NCBI GenBank assembly: GCA_027486675.1
Contig: JAIXOQ010000005.1
Coordinates: 372,001 to 436,000, forward strand
Direction: 5' to 3'
Length of the DNA: 64,000 nt
DNA from: Pseudomonadota bacterium
Lineage (GTDB): Bacteria; Bdellovibrionota; UBA1018; CAIMNF01
Shown one piece after another: positions 21,283 to 30,900 of the stretch. Under the pieces are notes generated by a model. That model was not told the DNA's origin and ran no database searches. It saw only the letters and a list, made by a program, of their open reading frames with translations. The position numbers and the translations under genes were made by a program. How positions within the stretch are numbered: position 1 is the stretch's first letter; each line of letters opens with the position of its first letter.

Positions 21283-23868
21283 CTAATCCCGCTTCAGGGC
21301 TGCTGCCAAAAATGGCGCAATCTTCGATGCTTTCATCCTGGAGACGGCTTCAGGCGATCCCTCCGCCACTAAAGTTCCGCCTGCGGCTCCCGCTTCCGGC
21401 CCTAAGTCTAAGATCCAATCGCTCGCTGCGATGATGTCGATGTTGTGCTCAATCACAAGCACCGTATTGCCCTGGTCTACAAGCTTATGCAGAATTTCGA
21501 GCAACTTCGAGATGTCATCAAAATGCAGGCCAGTGGACGGTTCATCGAGCACATAAACCGTCTTACCCGTAGCGCGTTTGCTGAGTTCCCGCGAGAGCTT
21601 GATGCGCTGGGACTCTCCGCCCGAAAGGGTAGTGGAGCTTTGCCCTAGCTTTAAGTAACCCAAGCCCACTTCATTCATGAATCGGATGCGCATCGCAATC
21701 TGGGGAATGGCTTCAAAGAATGGGAGAGCCTCCTCAACCGACATTTCTAAAACTTCCGCAATACTCTTGCCCTTATATCGAACCTGCAGTGTATCTCCCT
21801 TAAAGCGAGTCCCTTTGCATTGATCGCATGTCACCTGCACATCGGGCATAAAACTCATCGTGAATTTCCGAACACCATCGCCATTACACTCGTCACACCT
21901 TCCGCCTTTGACGTTGAAAGAAAAACGACCGGGAGTGAATCCACGAAGTCTTGAATCTGGAAGTTGAGCGAACAACTGGCGAATATGAGTGAATACTTGT
22001 GTATAAGTAGCGGGGTTACTCCGAGGTGTGCGCCCGATGGGACTTTGATCCACACGGACTAATCGATCGATGGAGTCCTTTGCGTAAATGAGCTTGCCTA
22101 AGTTTTTCGGGATCTCAGAGCGATACAATTTTTCAGCAAGCAGTGGCACAAGGGTATCCATGATGAGCGTACTTTTACCGCTACCAGAAACACCAGTCAC
22201 ACAGGTCATCAGACCCATGGGGATGTCCAATGAGAGATTTTTTAGATTGTTGCCGTGAGCATTCTCAAGACGCAAAACTTCCTTTGCCTTGGGCGTACGA
22301 CGGCGTCGGTGCTGTTTGTGAGATATGCGTCCTGCAAGGTAATTCGCGGTGATACTTTGTTTCTCTTTTAAAAAATCATCGAGCGGTCCGGCTGCAACCA
22401 CTGTTCCACCATGAACCCCAGCCCCTGGACCAATATCCAAAATATAGTCGCTGGCACGCATCATCTCTTCATCGTGCTCGACGACAAGAACAGTATTACC
22501 CAGATCCCGCAGCCTTTTTAGGCTGTCGATCAGCAATGAATTGTCCCGAGGGTGAAGTCCAATACTCGGTTCATCTAATATATAAGTAATGCCCACCAAA
22601 GAACTGCCCAGTTGTGATGCAAGCCGAATGCGCTGCGATTCACCGCCGGAAAGTGTATTGAGCGGACGATCCAGGCTCAAGTAGTCCACCCCGACTCCTG
22701 CCAAGAACTGGAGTCGCTCTTTGATTTCCTTCACAATCCCGCGAGCGATTCTAAGCTCTCTTTCACTTAATTTTATGTCTAAGATCCAATTCTTCGCGGC
22801 CCCAAGATCAAGTCTGCTCACGTCAGCGATCGACTGGTTTCCAATCTTAAAGGCGCGACTGAACTTAGAAAGCCTAGTCCCGTCACACTCCGGGCACGGG
22901 CTTGCAACGTGGAACTCAAAATTTTCTTCGTCCGATGGTTCTTCATCTTCAGAGTCTAAAAGTGCATCTAAGGTCCCTAGGCCTTCACACTTCGGACATG
23001 CGCCCATAGGGCTATTGAAAGAGAAAGTGCGTGGCTCTGGCTCGGGCAAAGAGATGCCACAGTCCTGGCAAGCAAAATGCTGAGAAAAGGATTCCTCCTC
23101 TGTGCGCTCGGCGCTTAAGTGCCGAAGGAGGATCACATTCCCTTTTCCAAGTTTGAGAGCGAGCTCTACGCTTTCATAAAGACGCGATGAAGAATTGGAT
23201 TCGGCATCCTTTAAGATCAGCCGATCAATCGAAAGATCAATGGTGTGTTTAAAGTTTTTATCGAGCTTGATGTCCTCAGACAGGTCTCGGAATGATCCAT
23301 CCACCCGTGCTCGAGTGAATCCTTTTTGCCGAAACCCCAATAACTCCTTCTGGAACTCACCTTTCTTTTGCTTCGCGATTGGGGCCAGGATTGTTAGTTT
23401 TGTCCCAGCAGGAAGAGTTTGAATGGAGTCCACGATCTGTTGTGGGGTTTGAGAACGGATGGGCTTTCCGCAATCTGGGCAATGCGCTACCGAAACCCGA
23501 GCATAGAGAACACGCAGGTAGTCGTTGATCTCGGTTGCAGTTCCAACCGTCGACCTTGGATTGTGGGAGGTTGTCTTCTGGAGGATCGCTATCGTCGGCG
23601 ACAGACCCGTGAGTTCATCGACATCGGGTTTATCGACTTGGTCTAAAAATTGGCGAGCATAGGTTGAAAAACTCTCGACGTATCGGCGCTGTCCTTCAGC
23701 ATGAATGGTATCAAACGCAAGCGAAGATTTTCCGCAGCCCGAAGGTCCAGTGATTATGGACAGGGCTAAGTGCGGAATTTCTACGTCAATATTCTTAAGA
23801 TTGTGAACCCTTGCACCGCGCACCAAAATGGCGGCGTCATTGGATCTCTTCGGCTGCGAAGGTCGCAT
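21283..23868 (-). CDS. uvrA: Excinuclease ABC subunit A with shortened insertion domain
   Basis: UvrA is the damage-recognition ATPase of nucleotide excision repair and loads UvrB. Both ABC modules are complete: Walker A GPSGCGKSS and GVSGSGKST, signatures LSGGESQRIRLASQL and LSGGESQRIKLSREL, and Walker B segments YILDEPSIGLHP and YVLDEPSTGLHF. The UvrB-binding domain with CPDCG and the C-terminal zinc module (CDECNGDG, CDQCKGTRF) are present. The protein is 861 aa against about 940 normally. The loss is between C294 and C325, where about 30 mostly acidic residues replace the roughly 110-residue insertion domain. The start overlaps the preceding pgm stop by 32 bases; it is the last gene of the minus-strand run from mfd. 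Confidence 0.95.
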   Translation of the reverse strand: MRPSQPKRSNDAAILVRGARVHNLKNIDVEIPHLALSIITGPSGCGKSSLAFDTIHAEGQRRYVESFSTYARQFLDQVDKPDVDELTGLSPTIAILQKTTSHNPRSTVGTATEINDYLRVLYARVSVAHCPDCGKPIRSQTPQQIVDSIQTLPAGTKLTILAPIAKQKKGEFQKELLGFRQKGFTRARVDGSFRDLSEDIKLDKNFKHTIDLSIDRLILKDAESNSSSRLYESVELALKLGKGNVILLRHLSAERTEEESFSQHFACQDCGISLPEPEPRTFSFNSPMGACPKCEGLGTLDALLDSEDEEPSDEENFEFHVASPCPECDGTRLSKFSRAFKIGNQSIADVSRLDLGAAKNWILDIKLSERELRIARGIVKEIKERLQFLAGVGVDYLSLDRPLNTLSGGESQRIRLASQLGSSLVGITYILDEPSIGLHPRDNSLLIDSLKRLRDLGNTVLVVEHDEEMMRASDYILDIGPGAGVHGGTVVAAGPLDDFLKEKQSITANYLAGRISHKQHRRRRTPKAKEVLRLENAHGNNLKNLSLDIPMGLMTCVTGVSGSGKSTLIMDTLVPLLAEKLYRSEIPKNLGKLIYAKDSIDRLVRVDQSPIGRTPRSNPATYTQVFTHIRQLFAQLPDSRLRGFTPGRFSFNVKGGRCDECNGDGVRKFTMSFMPDVQVTCDQCKGTRFKGDTLQVRYKGKSIAEVLEMSVEEALPFFEAIPQIAMRIRFMNEVGLGYLKLGQSSTTLSGGESQRIKLSRELSKRATGKTVYVLDEPSTGLHFDDISKLLEILHKLVDQGNTVLVIEHNIDIIAASDWILDLGPEAGAAGGTLVAEGSPEAVSRMKASKIAPFLAAALKRD

Positions 23869-25252
23869 GTCCCACCTTCTTTGCTGCGCCGTTTAAAGCG
23901 CCCAAGACTAAATCCCGAATGGCATTCAATCTTTGCACAGAGTTTGCCTCAAAACGAAGCACCAGCACGGGCTGCGTATTGCTAGCACGCACTAAACCCC
24001 ATCCGCTATCCGAGTCGATGCGGACTCCGTCGATGGTATTGACTGTATAACCCGGGACAGATTTAAGTACGGCGGCTGTTTCAGTAACGAGTGCAAACTT
24101 TTTATCTTCTTCGCAATCTACGCGAATTTCAGGCGTAGCTTGTACGGGAGTGAGGTCTTTAATGAGATCAAAGACGGAACCATTCGTCTTTGAGACGATT
24201 TCATAAAGTCTTGCAGCTGAATAAATCGCGTCATCAAAGCCGTACCAACGGTCCGCAAAAAACACATGGCCCGACATTTCCCCGGCTAAAAGCGCCTTCT
24301 CTTGCTTCATTTTTGCTTTGATCAAGGAATGGCCTGTTTTCCACATGATTCCACGGCCGCCATGTTTTGCGATGTCTTGGTAAAGACGATGGGACGACTT
24401 CACCTCACTAATGATGGTCGCGCCAGGGTTCGCAGCAAGCACAGCCCGCGAAAAGACCACCATGAGTTCATCCCCATAGATGATTCTTCCGGTCTTATCT
24501 ACCGCGCCTAAGCGGTCAGCATCGCCATCAAAACCTACACCAAAGTCAGCATCGGTCTCTTTAATCTTTTCAATCAGACTTTTCAGATTCTTCGGAACCG
24601 TTGGATCTGGGTGATGGTTTGGGAATCGTCCATCTAACTCGCAGAAAAGCGGAACTACGTCTGCTCCGATGCGCTCGAATAATTCAGGGGCCACATTGCT
24701 TGCAGCCCCATTTCCCGCATCCAGTACAACACGGAGTTTTTTTGCAGGACGAATCTGTTTCACGATCGTTTCGATATAGGACGGGATCGGATCTATTTGC
24801 GTTACAACGCCTTTTTCCACGCCGGACGCGATTGGCTTTTGGGACTTTAAAATTTCTTTGAGTTTCTGAATGTCATTTCCATGCAGCGTATCTTTGCCGA
24901 TACAAATCTTAAAACCATTGTATTCCGCTGGATTATGGGAACCGGTGATCATGATTCCACCGTCGAGCGAATATTCGTACGTACTGAAGTAAGTGACAGG
25001 TGTGGGTATGACACCTAGGCGCACTACATCACAGCCGCTCGCAATAATTCCACGCGTGAGTCCACTCGCGTAAGCTTCGCTGGTAAGTCGACAGTCCTGC
25101 CCAACACCAATCTTAAGCCGCGCATTTCCCGATTGAGCTTTGGCAAAGGTACAGTAGGCGCGACCTAATTCTTCGGCAAAAGCGGCGTCGAAGTCTTTGT
25201 CGGCTAAACCGCGGATGTCGTACTCACGGAAAATATGTTCAGAGAATCCCAT
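23837..25252 (-). CDS. Phosphomannomutase/phosphoglucomutase
   Basis: This enzyme of the alpha-D-phosphohexomutase family (AlgC/ManB type) interconverts hexose 1- and 6-phosphates for sugar-nucleotide and envelope polysaccharide synthesis. The phosphoserine loop is ITGSHNPAEYNGFK, the metal-binding loop DGDADRLG, the sugar loop GEMSGH, and the phosphate-binding region RASNTQPVLVLRFEA. ATG 25252 gives MGFSEHIFREYDIRG, the usual N-terminus, five bases after the pdxA stop. An in-frame ATG at 25282 would overlap pdxA by 25 bases and is the alternative. Substrate preference (mannose versus glucose) cannot be read directly. Confidence 0.9.
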   Translation of the reverse strand: MGFSEHIFREYDIRGLADKDFDAAFAEELGRAYCTFAKAQSGNARLKIGVGQDCRLTSEAYASGLTRGIIASGCDVVRLGVIPTPVTYFSTYEYSLDGGIMITGSHNPAEYNGFKICIGKDTLHGNDIQKLKEILKSQKPIASGVEKGVVTQIDPIPSYIETIVKQIRPAKKLRVVLDAGNGAASNVAPELFERIGADVVPLFCELDGRFPNHHPDPTVPKNLKSLIEKIKETDADFGVGFDGDADRLGAVDKTGRIIYGDELMVVFSRAVLAANPGATIISEVKSSHRLYQDIAKHGGRGIMWKTGHSLIKAKMKQEKALLAGEMSGHVFFADRWYGFDDAIYSAARLYEIVSKTNGSVFDLIKDLTPVQATPEIRVDCEEDKKFALVTETAAVLKSVPGYTVNTIDGVRIDSDSGWGLVRASNTQPVLVLRFEANSVQRLNAIRDLVLGALNGAAKKVGHATFAAEEIQ

Positions 25253-25257
25253 AGGGC

Positions 25258-26190
25258 TCACAGCTTTCTTTTCTTTAACCAACCAGCAGCAAGTCTCAGT
25301 GCTGCGACCATGCTTTGCGGGTTGGCCTTGTTCTTACCTGCAATATCGAAGGCAGTTCCATGATCTACAGAAGTACGAATGAAAGGAAGCCCGAGTGTTA
25401 CGTTAACGGTGCCACTAAAGTCCATTGCTTTAAGGGGGGCCAAGCCCTGGTCGTGGTAAAGCGCAATCACTCCGTCATATCGGCGATTTTCCCTCTCCAT
25501 TGCGAAGAAAGTGTCTGCGGAAAAAGCGCCATGTACCGAGCAGTTCCTTCGAGCCTTCTGAGCCTTGATCCATGGGTCAATCACTCTCACCTCTTCCGTC
25601 CCCAAAAGGCCACCTTCACCACAGTGAGGATTTAAGCCTAAAATAGCGATTTTAGGTTTTCTGACTCCTATAGAAAGAAAATGATCCAAGAGATGCGCAA
25701 GCTTTTCATCCAAAACAGTGGCTTGAATCAATGATGCTACCGACGAGAGCGGTACATGCACCGTCGCCAAGACGACAGAATGGCATGGGTTGGTCAGCAT
25801 CATGCTGACGGGCCCGCTGCCCGACAGATCTGCTAAAAACTCTGTGTGGCCAGGAAAAGGAAACCCTGCAGCGTTGAGCCGCTCCTTACTGATCGGGCCT
25901 GTGATCAGGGCCCGCTCATTGGGGGCAGCCATCACTGCCGCAACAGCGGACATGATGGCTTGTCCAGCCTGTTTGCCCGGATCACCTGCCTCGGGTTCTA
26001 CAAAGCGGACTGAGTTTGGCACTTTTTTTCGCAGTGATTGAAAAGCATCTCTGCGGCCGTGGATCTCAATTTCAAATCCAGGAAAACGCACCAGCGAAAG
26101 CGCTTTCACGGTGACTTCAGGCCCGATGCCCTCAGGATCCCCCGGAGTAATCATCAGTGCAGGTTTTTGTTTGCTTGGCTTCTTTTTCAC
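25258..26190 (-). CDS. pdxA: 4-hydroxythreonine-4-phosphate dehydrogenase
   Basis: PdxA oxidises 4-phosphohydroxy-L-threonine in the DXP-dependent pyridoxal-5'-phosphate pathway, as a divalent-metal and NAD-dependent cytosolic dimer. The conserved ITPGDPEGIGPE, FPGHTEFLA, ALYHDQGLAPLK and TSVDHGTAFDIAG segments supply the metal-binding histidines and active site. GTG 26190, seven bases after the surA-like stop, gives 310 aa with a normal short N-terminus. The longer frame from ATG 26280 adds 30 unconserved residues inside the upstream gene. It lies in the mfd-ppiC-surA-pdxA-pgm-uvrA run. Confidence 0.92.
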   Translation of the reverse strand: MKKKPSKQKPALMITPGDPEGIGPEVTVKALSLVRFPGFEIEIHGRRDAFQSLRKKVPNSVRFVEPEAGDPGKQAGQAIMSAVAAVMAAPNERALITGPISKERLNAAGFPFPGHTEFLADLSGSGPVSMMLTNPCHSVVLATVHVPLSSVASLIQATVLDEKLAHLLDHFLSIGVRKPKIAILGLNPHCGEGGLLGTEEVRVIDPWIKAQKARRNCSVHGAFSADTFFAMERENRRYDGVIALYHDQGLAPLKAMDFSGTVNVTLGLPFIRTSVDHGTAFDIAGKNKANPQSMVAALRLAAGWLKKRKL

Positions 26191-26197
26191 GAAGGGC

Positions 26198-27121
26198 TCA
26201 TGAAGGTTTTGTCGTACGGCGTATCGAGACTGTCGCTTTTTGTCGATCGGTCCAGAGCTCAAATTGTCTTTGAATCTCAATCTGCATCATCTGCGCCCTG
26301 AGATTTTCCTTCTCGCGCTCGAAGTCAGGGTCATCATCGGTCCGAATATCGACTACCTTCACGAGGTTCAACCGATTGTTGTCTTCATAAGCGTAGCTGA
26401 CTTCACCGACCTTGAGTTGCCGGGTGACTTCTAAGAGTTTGGGCGTCATCTCTTTAATCGCAATATGTCCTAAGTCCAACCACTCTGAGCTAGGTGTTCC
26501 ATCGAGCATTCTTTTCCGCTCCGCTTCAAAAAACTCCTTGGAAGCAGTCGGAGACTTAAAAAGTTCCTTTGCTTCTGATCGCAACAAAACCTTGATCGTT
26601 CCCCGAAATTTGGCTCCTTGCGCACCAGATTTTGCAAAGTATGCTGACTTGAGTTCTTCGTCTGAGACGACCGCTTTAGATCTGAGCTCCCGCTCGACGA
26701 GGTTCTGTTTCGCGATCGCGATTCGCATCATTTCGAAGTAAGCGGTGATGGCATATCCCTCACGTCTTAGAAGTTCCGTGAGGCCTGGGCGATCAATTTT
26801 CAGTGAGCGTTGGAAGTCTTGAATCCTTTGTTCTACTTCAGCATCTGAAATTGGAAACTTTTCTAAGACCAACTGTTCTTGAATACGGGCCTCAAGGATT
26901 TCCTGATCTGTAATGTTGATCCCTTTAGCTGCGAGCGGACTCACTGAAAACAGCGGATCAATCTTGAGTCGTAGTCCGAGCTGGGCGCGGAAGTCTTTGA
27001 TCGAAGAGTGCAGGATGATCGTCTTGTTGACGACGGCCTCCATGCGATCGACGATCGTTTTCCCTAAAGAAGGGGTGGATATACCAAAGCAGAGAACAAA
27101 CAAAATAGACGTGATGTGCAC
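26198..27121 (-). CDS. SurA-like periplasmic chaperone
   Basis: The 307-aa protein has a signal-like N-terminus (about residues 4-20) followed by DRMEAVVNKTIIL, the usual opening of SurA N-terminal chaperone domains, then helical segments (ITDQEILEARIQEQLVLEK) of that fold. A later region around 170-270 resembles a single degenerate parvulin domain (HIAIKEMTPKL, VGEVSYAYEDNNRLNLVKVVD). E. coli SurA has two parvulin domains and 428 aa, so this is a short form. It probably helps outer-membrane protein folding together with the adjacent ppiC-like protein. The only canonical start, GTG 27121, lies inside a 12-bp perfect hairpin. Confidence 0.8.
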   Translation of the reverse strand: MHITSILFVLCFGISTPSLGKTIVDRMEAVVNKTIILHSSIKDFRAQLGLRLKIDPLFSVSPLAAKGINITDQEILEARIQEQLVLEKFPISDAEVEQRIQDFQRSLKIDRPGLTELLRREGYAITAYFEMMRIAIAKQNLVERELRSKAVVSDEELKSAYFAKSGAQGAKFRGTIKVLLRSEAKELFKSPTASKEFFEAERKRMLDGTPSSEWLDLGHIAIKEMTPKLLEVTRQLKVGEVSYAYEDNNRLNLVKVVDIRTDDDPDFEREKENLRAQMMQIEIQRQFELWTDRQKATVSIRRTTKPS

Positions 27122-27130
27122 GTCTATTTT
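27102..27130 (-). promoter_or_regulatory. 12-bp perfect hairpin covering the surA-like start codon
   Basis: AAAATAGACGTG (27102-27113) and CACGTCTATTTT (27119-27130) are exact reverse complements around a five-base loop. In the minus-strand transcript, the GTG start of the surA-like gene falls at the loop-proximal end of the stem, and U-rich sequence follows. It could act as an attenuator/terminator in the 37-base gap after the ppiC-like gene or occlude translation initiation. Confidence 0.6.
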
Positions 27131-27158
27131 TTCTCATGTCCCCGCGTGAAAGGGAAAC

Positions 27159-27971
27159 CTAGCGAAGTAGCTCTTGGTTCACGGAGACTTTTGATTTAGC
27201 GCGGAGGTCAGAGAGGTGCTTAGCAACGAGGTTTTCCCGCTTTTCTTCCAAAATCAGGCGTTTGATGCGAGTTCTATCCGTCTCTTTCCAGTCCCGCTTT
27301 CCAGTCAACCGGATCAGATGTAAGCCAAAGGCGGTGCGGACAATACCTGACACTTCTAAGGGACGGCCAAGCTTGAGAGCAGCCTGATAGTAGGTGGGAT
27401 CTAAACGATCTTTAGTCCGAAAATCCAAGTCTCCACCCATGGGTCCACTTGGGTCTTCGCTATAGCGCTGGGCAGCTTCCGCGAAAGAAATTTTATCAGA
27501 TTTGATCTCTTTGGCGATCTCACTCATCCGAGCTTCGACTTTCTTAAGCTCTTCAGGGGAGGGTTCTGCAGAAAGCCCTAAAAAAACATGACTTGTTCTA
27601 ATTTCTGGATTCTTTTCATACCAAGCTTTTGCATCTGAATCTGTCACGCCCAAACGCTCAAAGTCAGGTCCAAGCTTTCTTTCGATGTAGGCATAAAACA
27701 GTACGGAATTGAGGCGATCCTGCACGGCCTGATCTTGATCAAGCTTCATCTTCTTTGCTTCTTGAACCGCAACTTCCTTACGGATCATGTCCTCTAAAAC
27801 TTCCTTTTTAGAAATTCCTGCAGGCCCCACTGCGCGAAGCTGGTCTGCATAGCGTGCTGAAAACTGTTCAGAGGTAATGACATGCTCATTAATCCGAGCC
27901 GCCTCAATTGCGGCATGTGCGTTTGTCGTCAGTACTGCAACTGCAACAGTTAGGATCAGAGTCTTCGTCAT
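27159..27971 (-). CDS. Parvulin-type peptidyl-prolyl isomerase, exported
   Basis: The 270-aa protein has a Sec signal peptide ending NAHA at about residue 20, a SurA/PrsA-like helical N-terminal part, and a complete parvulin domain from about 125 to 225 (RTSHVFLG, FAEAAQRYSEDPSGPMGGDLDF, VRTAFGLHLIRLTGK). The role is proline isomerisation and chaperoning in the periplasm. Its ATG overlaps the mfd stop, so translation is coupled to mfd. It is followed by the surA-like gene, giving a chaperone pair. Confidence 0.9.
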   Translation of the reverse strand: MTKTLILTVAVAVLTTNAHAAIEAARINEHVITSEQFSARYADQLRAVGPAGISKKEVLEDMIRKEVAVQEAKKMKLDQDQAVQDRLNSVLFYAYIERKLGPDFERLGVTDSDAKAWYEKNPEIRTSHVFLGLSAEPSPEELKKVEARMSEIAKEIKSDKISFAEAAQRYSEDPSGPMGGDLDFRTKDRLDPTYYQAALKLGRPLEVSGIVRTAFGLHLIRLTGKRDWKETDRTRIKRLILEEKRENLVAKHLSDLRAKSKVSVNQELLR

Positions 27972-30900
27972 TTCTTAAAGTTATCACTAGCTTCCATTGA
28001 TTCAAATGCTTTGGGAGCAATCGTCGCGAGGATCTTCCCAAGGAGCGTCACTAGTTCGTCTGTGTTCAGATAAACCAAAGCAATCCTGAGCTTAGAGTCG
28101 GGCAAGAGTGTCAGACGATTGTCGCGCACACCTTTCGGGCCCGATAATTTTTGCATCACAAGATTGGGGTCGATTTGGTTGGGCTCTCGAGCTGTGAGCA
28201 CGGCGTGATCTTTGCCGATGGAACAAGAGTCGATACCCACCTTTTTCAGCAGAAACTTAAGCTTTGTGACCGCAAATAGATTTTTCACTGGGGCTGGAAC
28301 ATCCCCGTATCGATCGTGAAATTCGCTGGATAAATCATCGATTGCTTCTAAACTCCGGGCCGCAGATAGTCTGCGGTATTGCAAGAGTCTTGATTGTGGG
28401 AGGGGAATCACGCTTTCAGGGATTTCAGCAGCAAAAGGGACTTTGATCTCAGGTTCCCACCTGAGGTCCTCCATACGAACAGGATTTCCTCTTAAAGCAG
28501 AGACCTCTTCATGCAGAAGCTCCATGAAGAGATCTAAACCCACCGCAGCAATGTGCCCAGACTGCTCTGCACCTAAAAGTGAGCCACCTCCGCGCATCTC
28601 TAAGTCATAAGTCGCGATTTGAAAACCGCTCCCCAACTCAACAAACCTCTGAAGAACATCAAGGCGTTCCCGGGCTTCATCCGTGAGACGGCCTTCGTCA
28701 CCCACTAAAAGATAGGCATAAGCTTTTTTATTTCCACGTCCGACTCGGCCGCGAATCTGATACAGCTGTGAAAGTCCAAAAAGATCAGCTCTTTGAACAA
28801 TGATCGTACCGGCGCGCGGCACGTCAATTCCGCTCTCGATGATCGTTGTGCAAAGCAAGACCTGCGCATTTCCTTGGTAAAAGTCGAGCATTCTCGACTC
28901 GATCTCACCTTCTGGGAGCTGCCCGTGCGCGACCAGGATCCGAGCGCCGGGTAGCAGACGCCTCAGTTCTGTGGCTCGGGCCTCGATCGTTTGAACCTTG
29001 TTATAGAGGTAAAACACCTGCCCGCCGCGATCTAATTCGGTCTGCATGGCATTACGAACTAATTCATCGGAGTAACCCGATACATAGGTCGCGATCGCTT
29101 GGCGATTGGCGGGCGGACTCTTCATGATCGTGATGTCCTTGAGGCCAGACATCGCCATATGAAGCGTTCTTGGGATCGGTGTGGCAGTTAGAGTTAATGT
29201 GTGAGTGCTGCTTTGTATGCTTCTGATCTTTTCTTTGTGCTCAACACCAAAACGATGTTCTTCATCCACAATCAATAGGCCAAGCTTTGCCCACTCGACG
29301 TCCTTAGAGAGCAAACGGTGAGTACCGATCAGTATATCGACCTTCCCTTCTGCTGACTCTTTCAGGATCTTTTTCTGTTCTGTCTTCGTTTTGAATCGGC
29401 TCAGACTTTCAATGCGAATAGGGAAGTGCCTAAATCGATGGCGAAAGCTTTGCTCATGCTGAAAGGCGAGTAGTGTTGTTGGAACAAGCACTCCGACTTG
29501 ACTGCCGTTTTGAACTGCCTGAAACGCAGCACGCATCGCAACTTCGGTCTTTCCAAAACCCACGTCACCGCACACCAAACGATCCATGAGTTTCCCAGAT
29601 TCAAGGTCGTCCAATGTTTCGTCGATCGCGCGCTCTTGGCCTTCGGTCTCTGTGTACTCAAAGTCCGTCGCAAATTTCGCAAATTCTTCTCCACGACCCA
29701 AGAACTGTGTTCCTTGAACCAGGGATCGTTTGGCGTAAAGCTCGAGTAGGTTAATCGCAATCTTTCGGACCTCCGCTCGTGCTTTCTGCTTTGAGCGTTC
29801 GAAAAGATTCGATCCTAATCGATCGATGGGAGCGGAGCTTCCAGCCCCGATGTACTTGTGAATAGAGTTCAGCCGGTAGACCGGGAGATAGAGCTTGTTT
29901 TGCTCCGCATACTCGATCAGAAGGTATTCGCCTTGCAAGCCGCCTGAAGACAGATGTTTTAGCCCGAGGTACCGCCCGACGCCATGAGTCGTATGTACGA
30001 CCGTATCGCCCACTTCAATCTGCGCAAGATCCCGAAGTTCAATGAGGTCTTCCACAGCGAAGTTCGACGCCTTCGAAGGAGTCTTCTTAGTGCTTTCGCG
30101 TGCACGCCGCCCAAGTAGGTCAGACTCGCGGATGTAAAGCTCTTTTCGTGTCTCTCGTCGGACGGATTCACTGAGATCACCGTTTAGGATTTTGACCTTG
30201 TTGCCAAAAAGCCCTGAAATACGCTCGCGGTGCGTGAAAGAGCGACACCCGATCGAGATGAGGTAGCCGTCCTCAATTGCATCTTTTATGAACTTTTCCC
30301 CCACTTCCACAGCAGGAATTTCATCGTCAACAGCAACTTGAGGGTCGGGCGCATCCGATGCGCCAGACATCTGCACTAAGGACTTCGCGATTGCGGATTC
30401 GGCCCTTGAGTCTTCCGAAAAAAGATCGCCCGGAAGAGGGGAGATTTTTGGCTCATGGCTGTAGCGTTCAAAATCTTTGAAAAGTTCATCTCGAAGATGT
30501 TTGACCGAATTCACCGCAAGTTGCGGCTGAGTCGCGCCGATGATCGCCTCTGCCGGCAAGTGATCCAGAAGCAGTCCGGGTTTGCCGTGGAGTAGGGGAA
30601 TCCATGTCGTAAAATTTTCTGGCGCAAAACCGCTTCTCAGATTCTCAAAAATCGGATCCCGGGTGCGCCTCGGTACGCTTTGGCTGTCTGCATAATCTTT
30701 GATCCGCTCAAGGGCGGGTTCAGAGTTATGAAATGGAAAGATCACCTCCGATGCGGGGGGCACCAAGATGACTGAGGCCTTGCCCAAGGATTTTAGCGTG
30801 CGTTGGTTCCGTGGATCAAAAACGCGGATCGATTCGATCTCAATATCAAAAAAGTCCACGCGAATGGGCTCCGCGCCCGGTGGATAGATGTCCACCAAGT

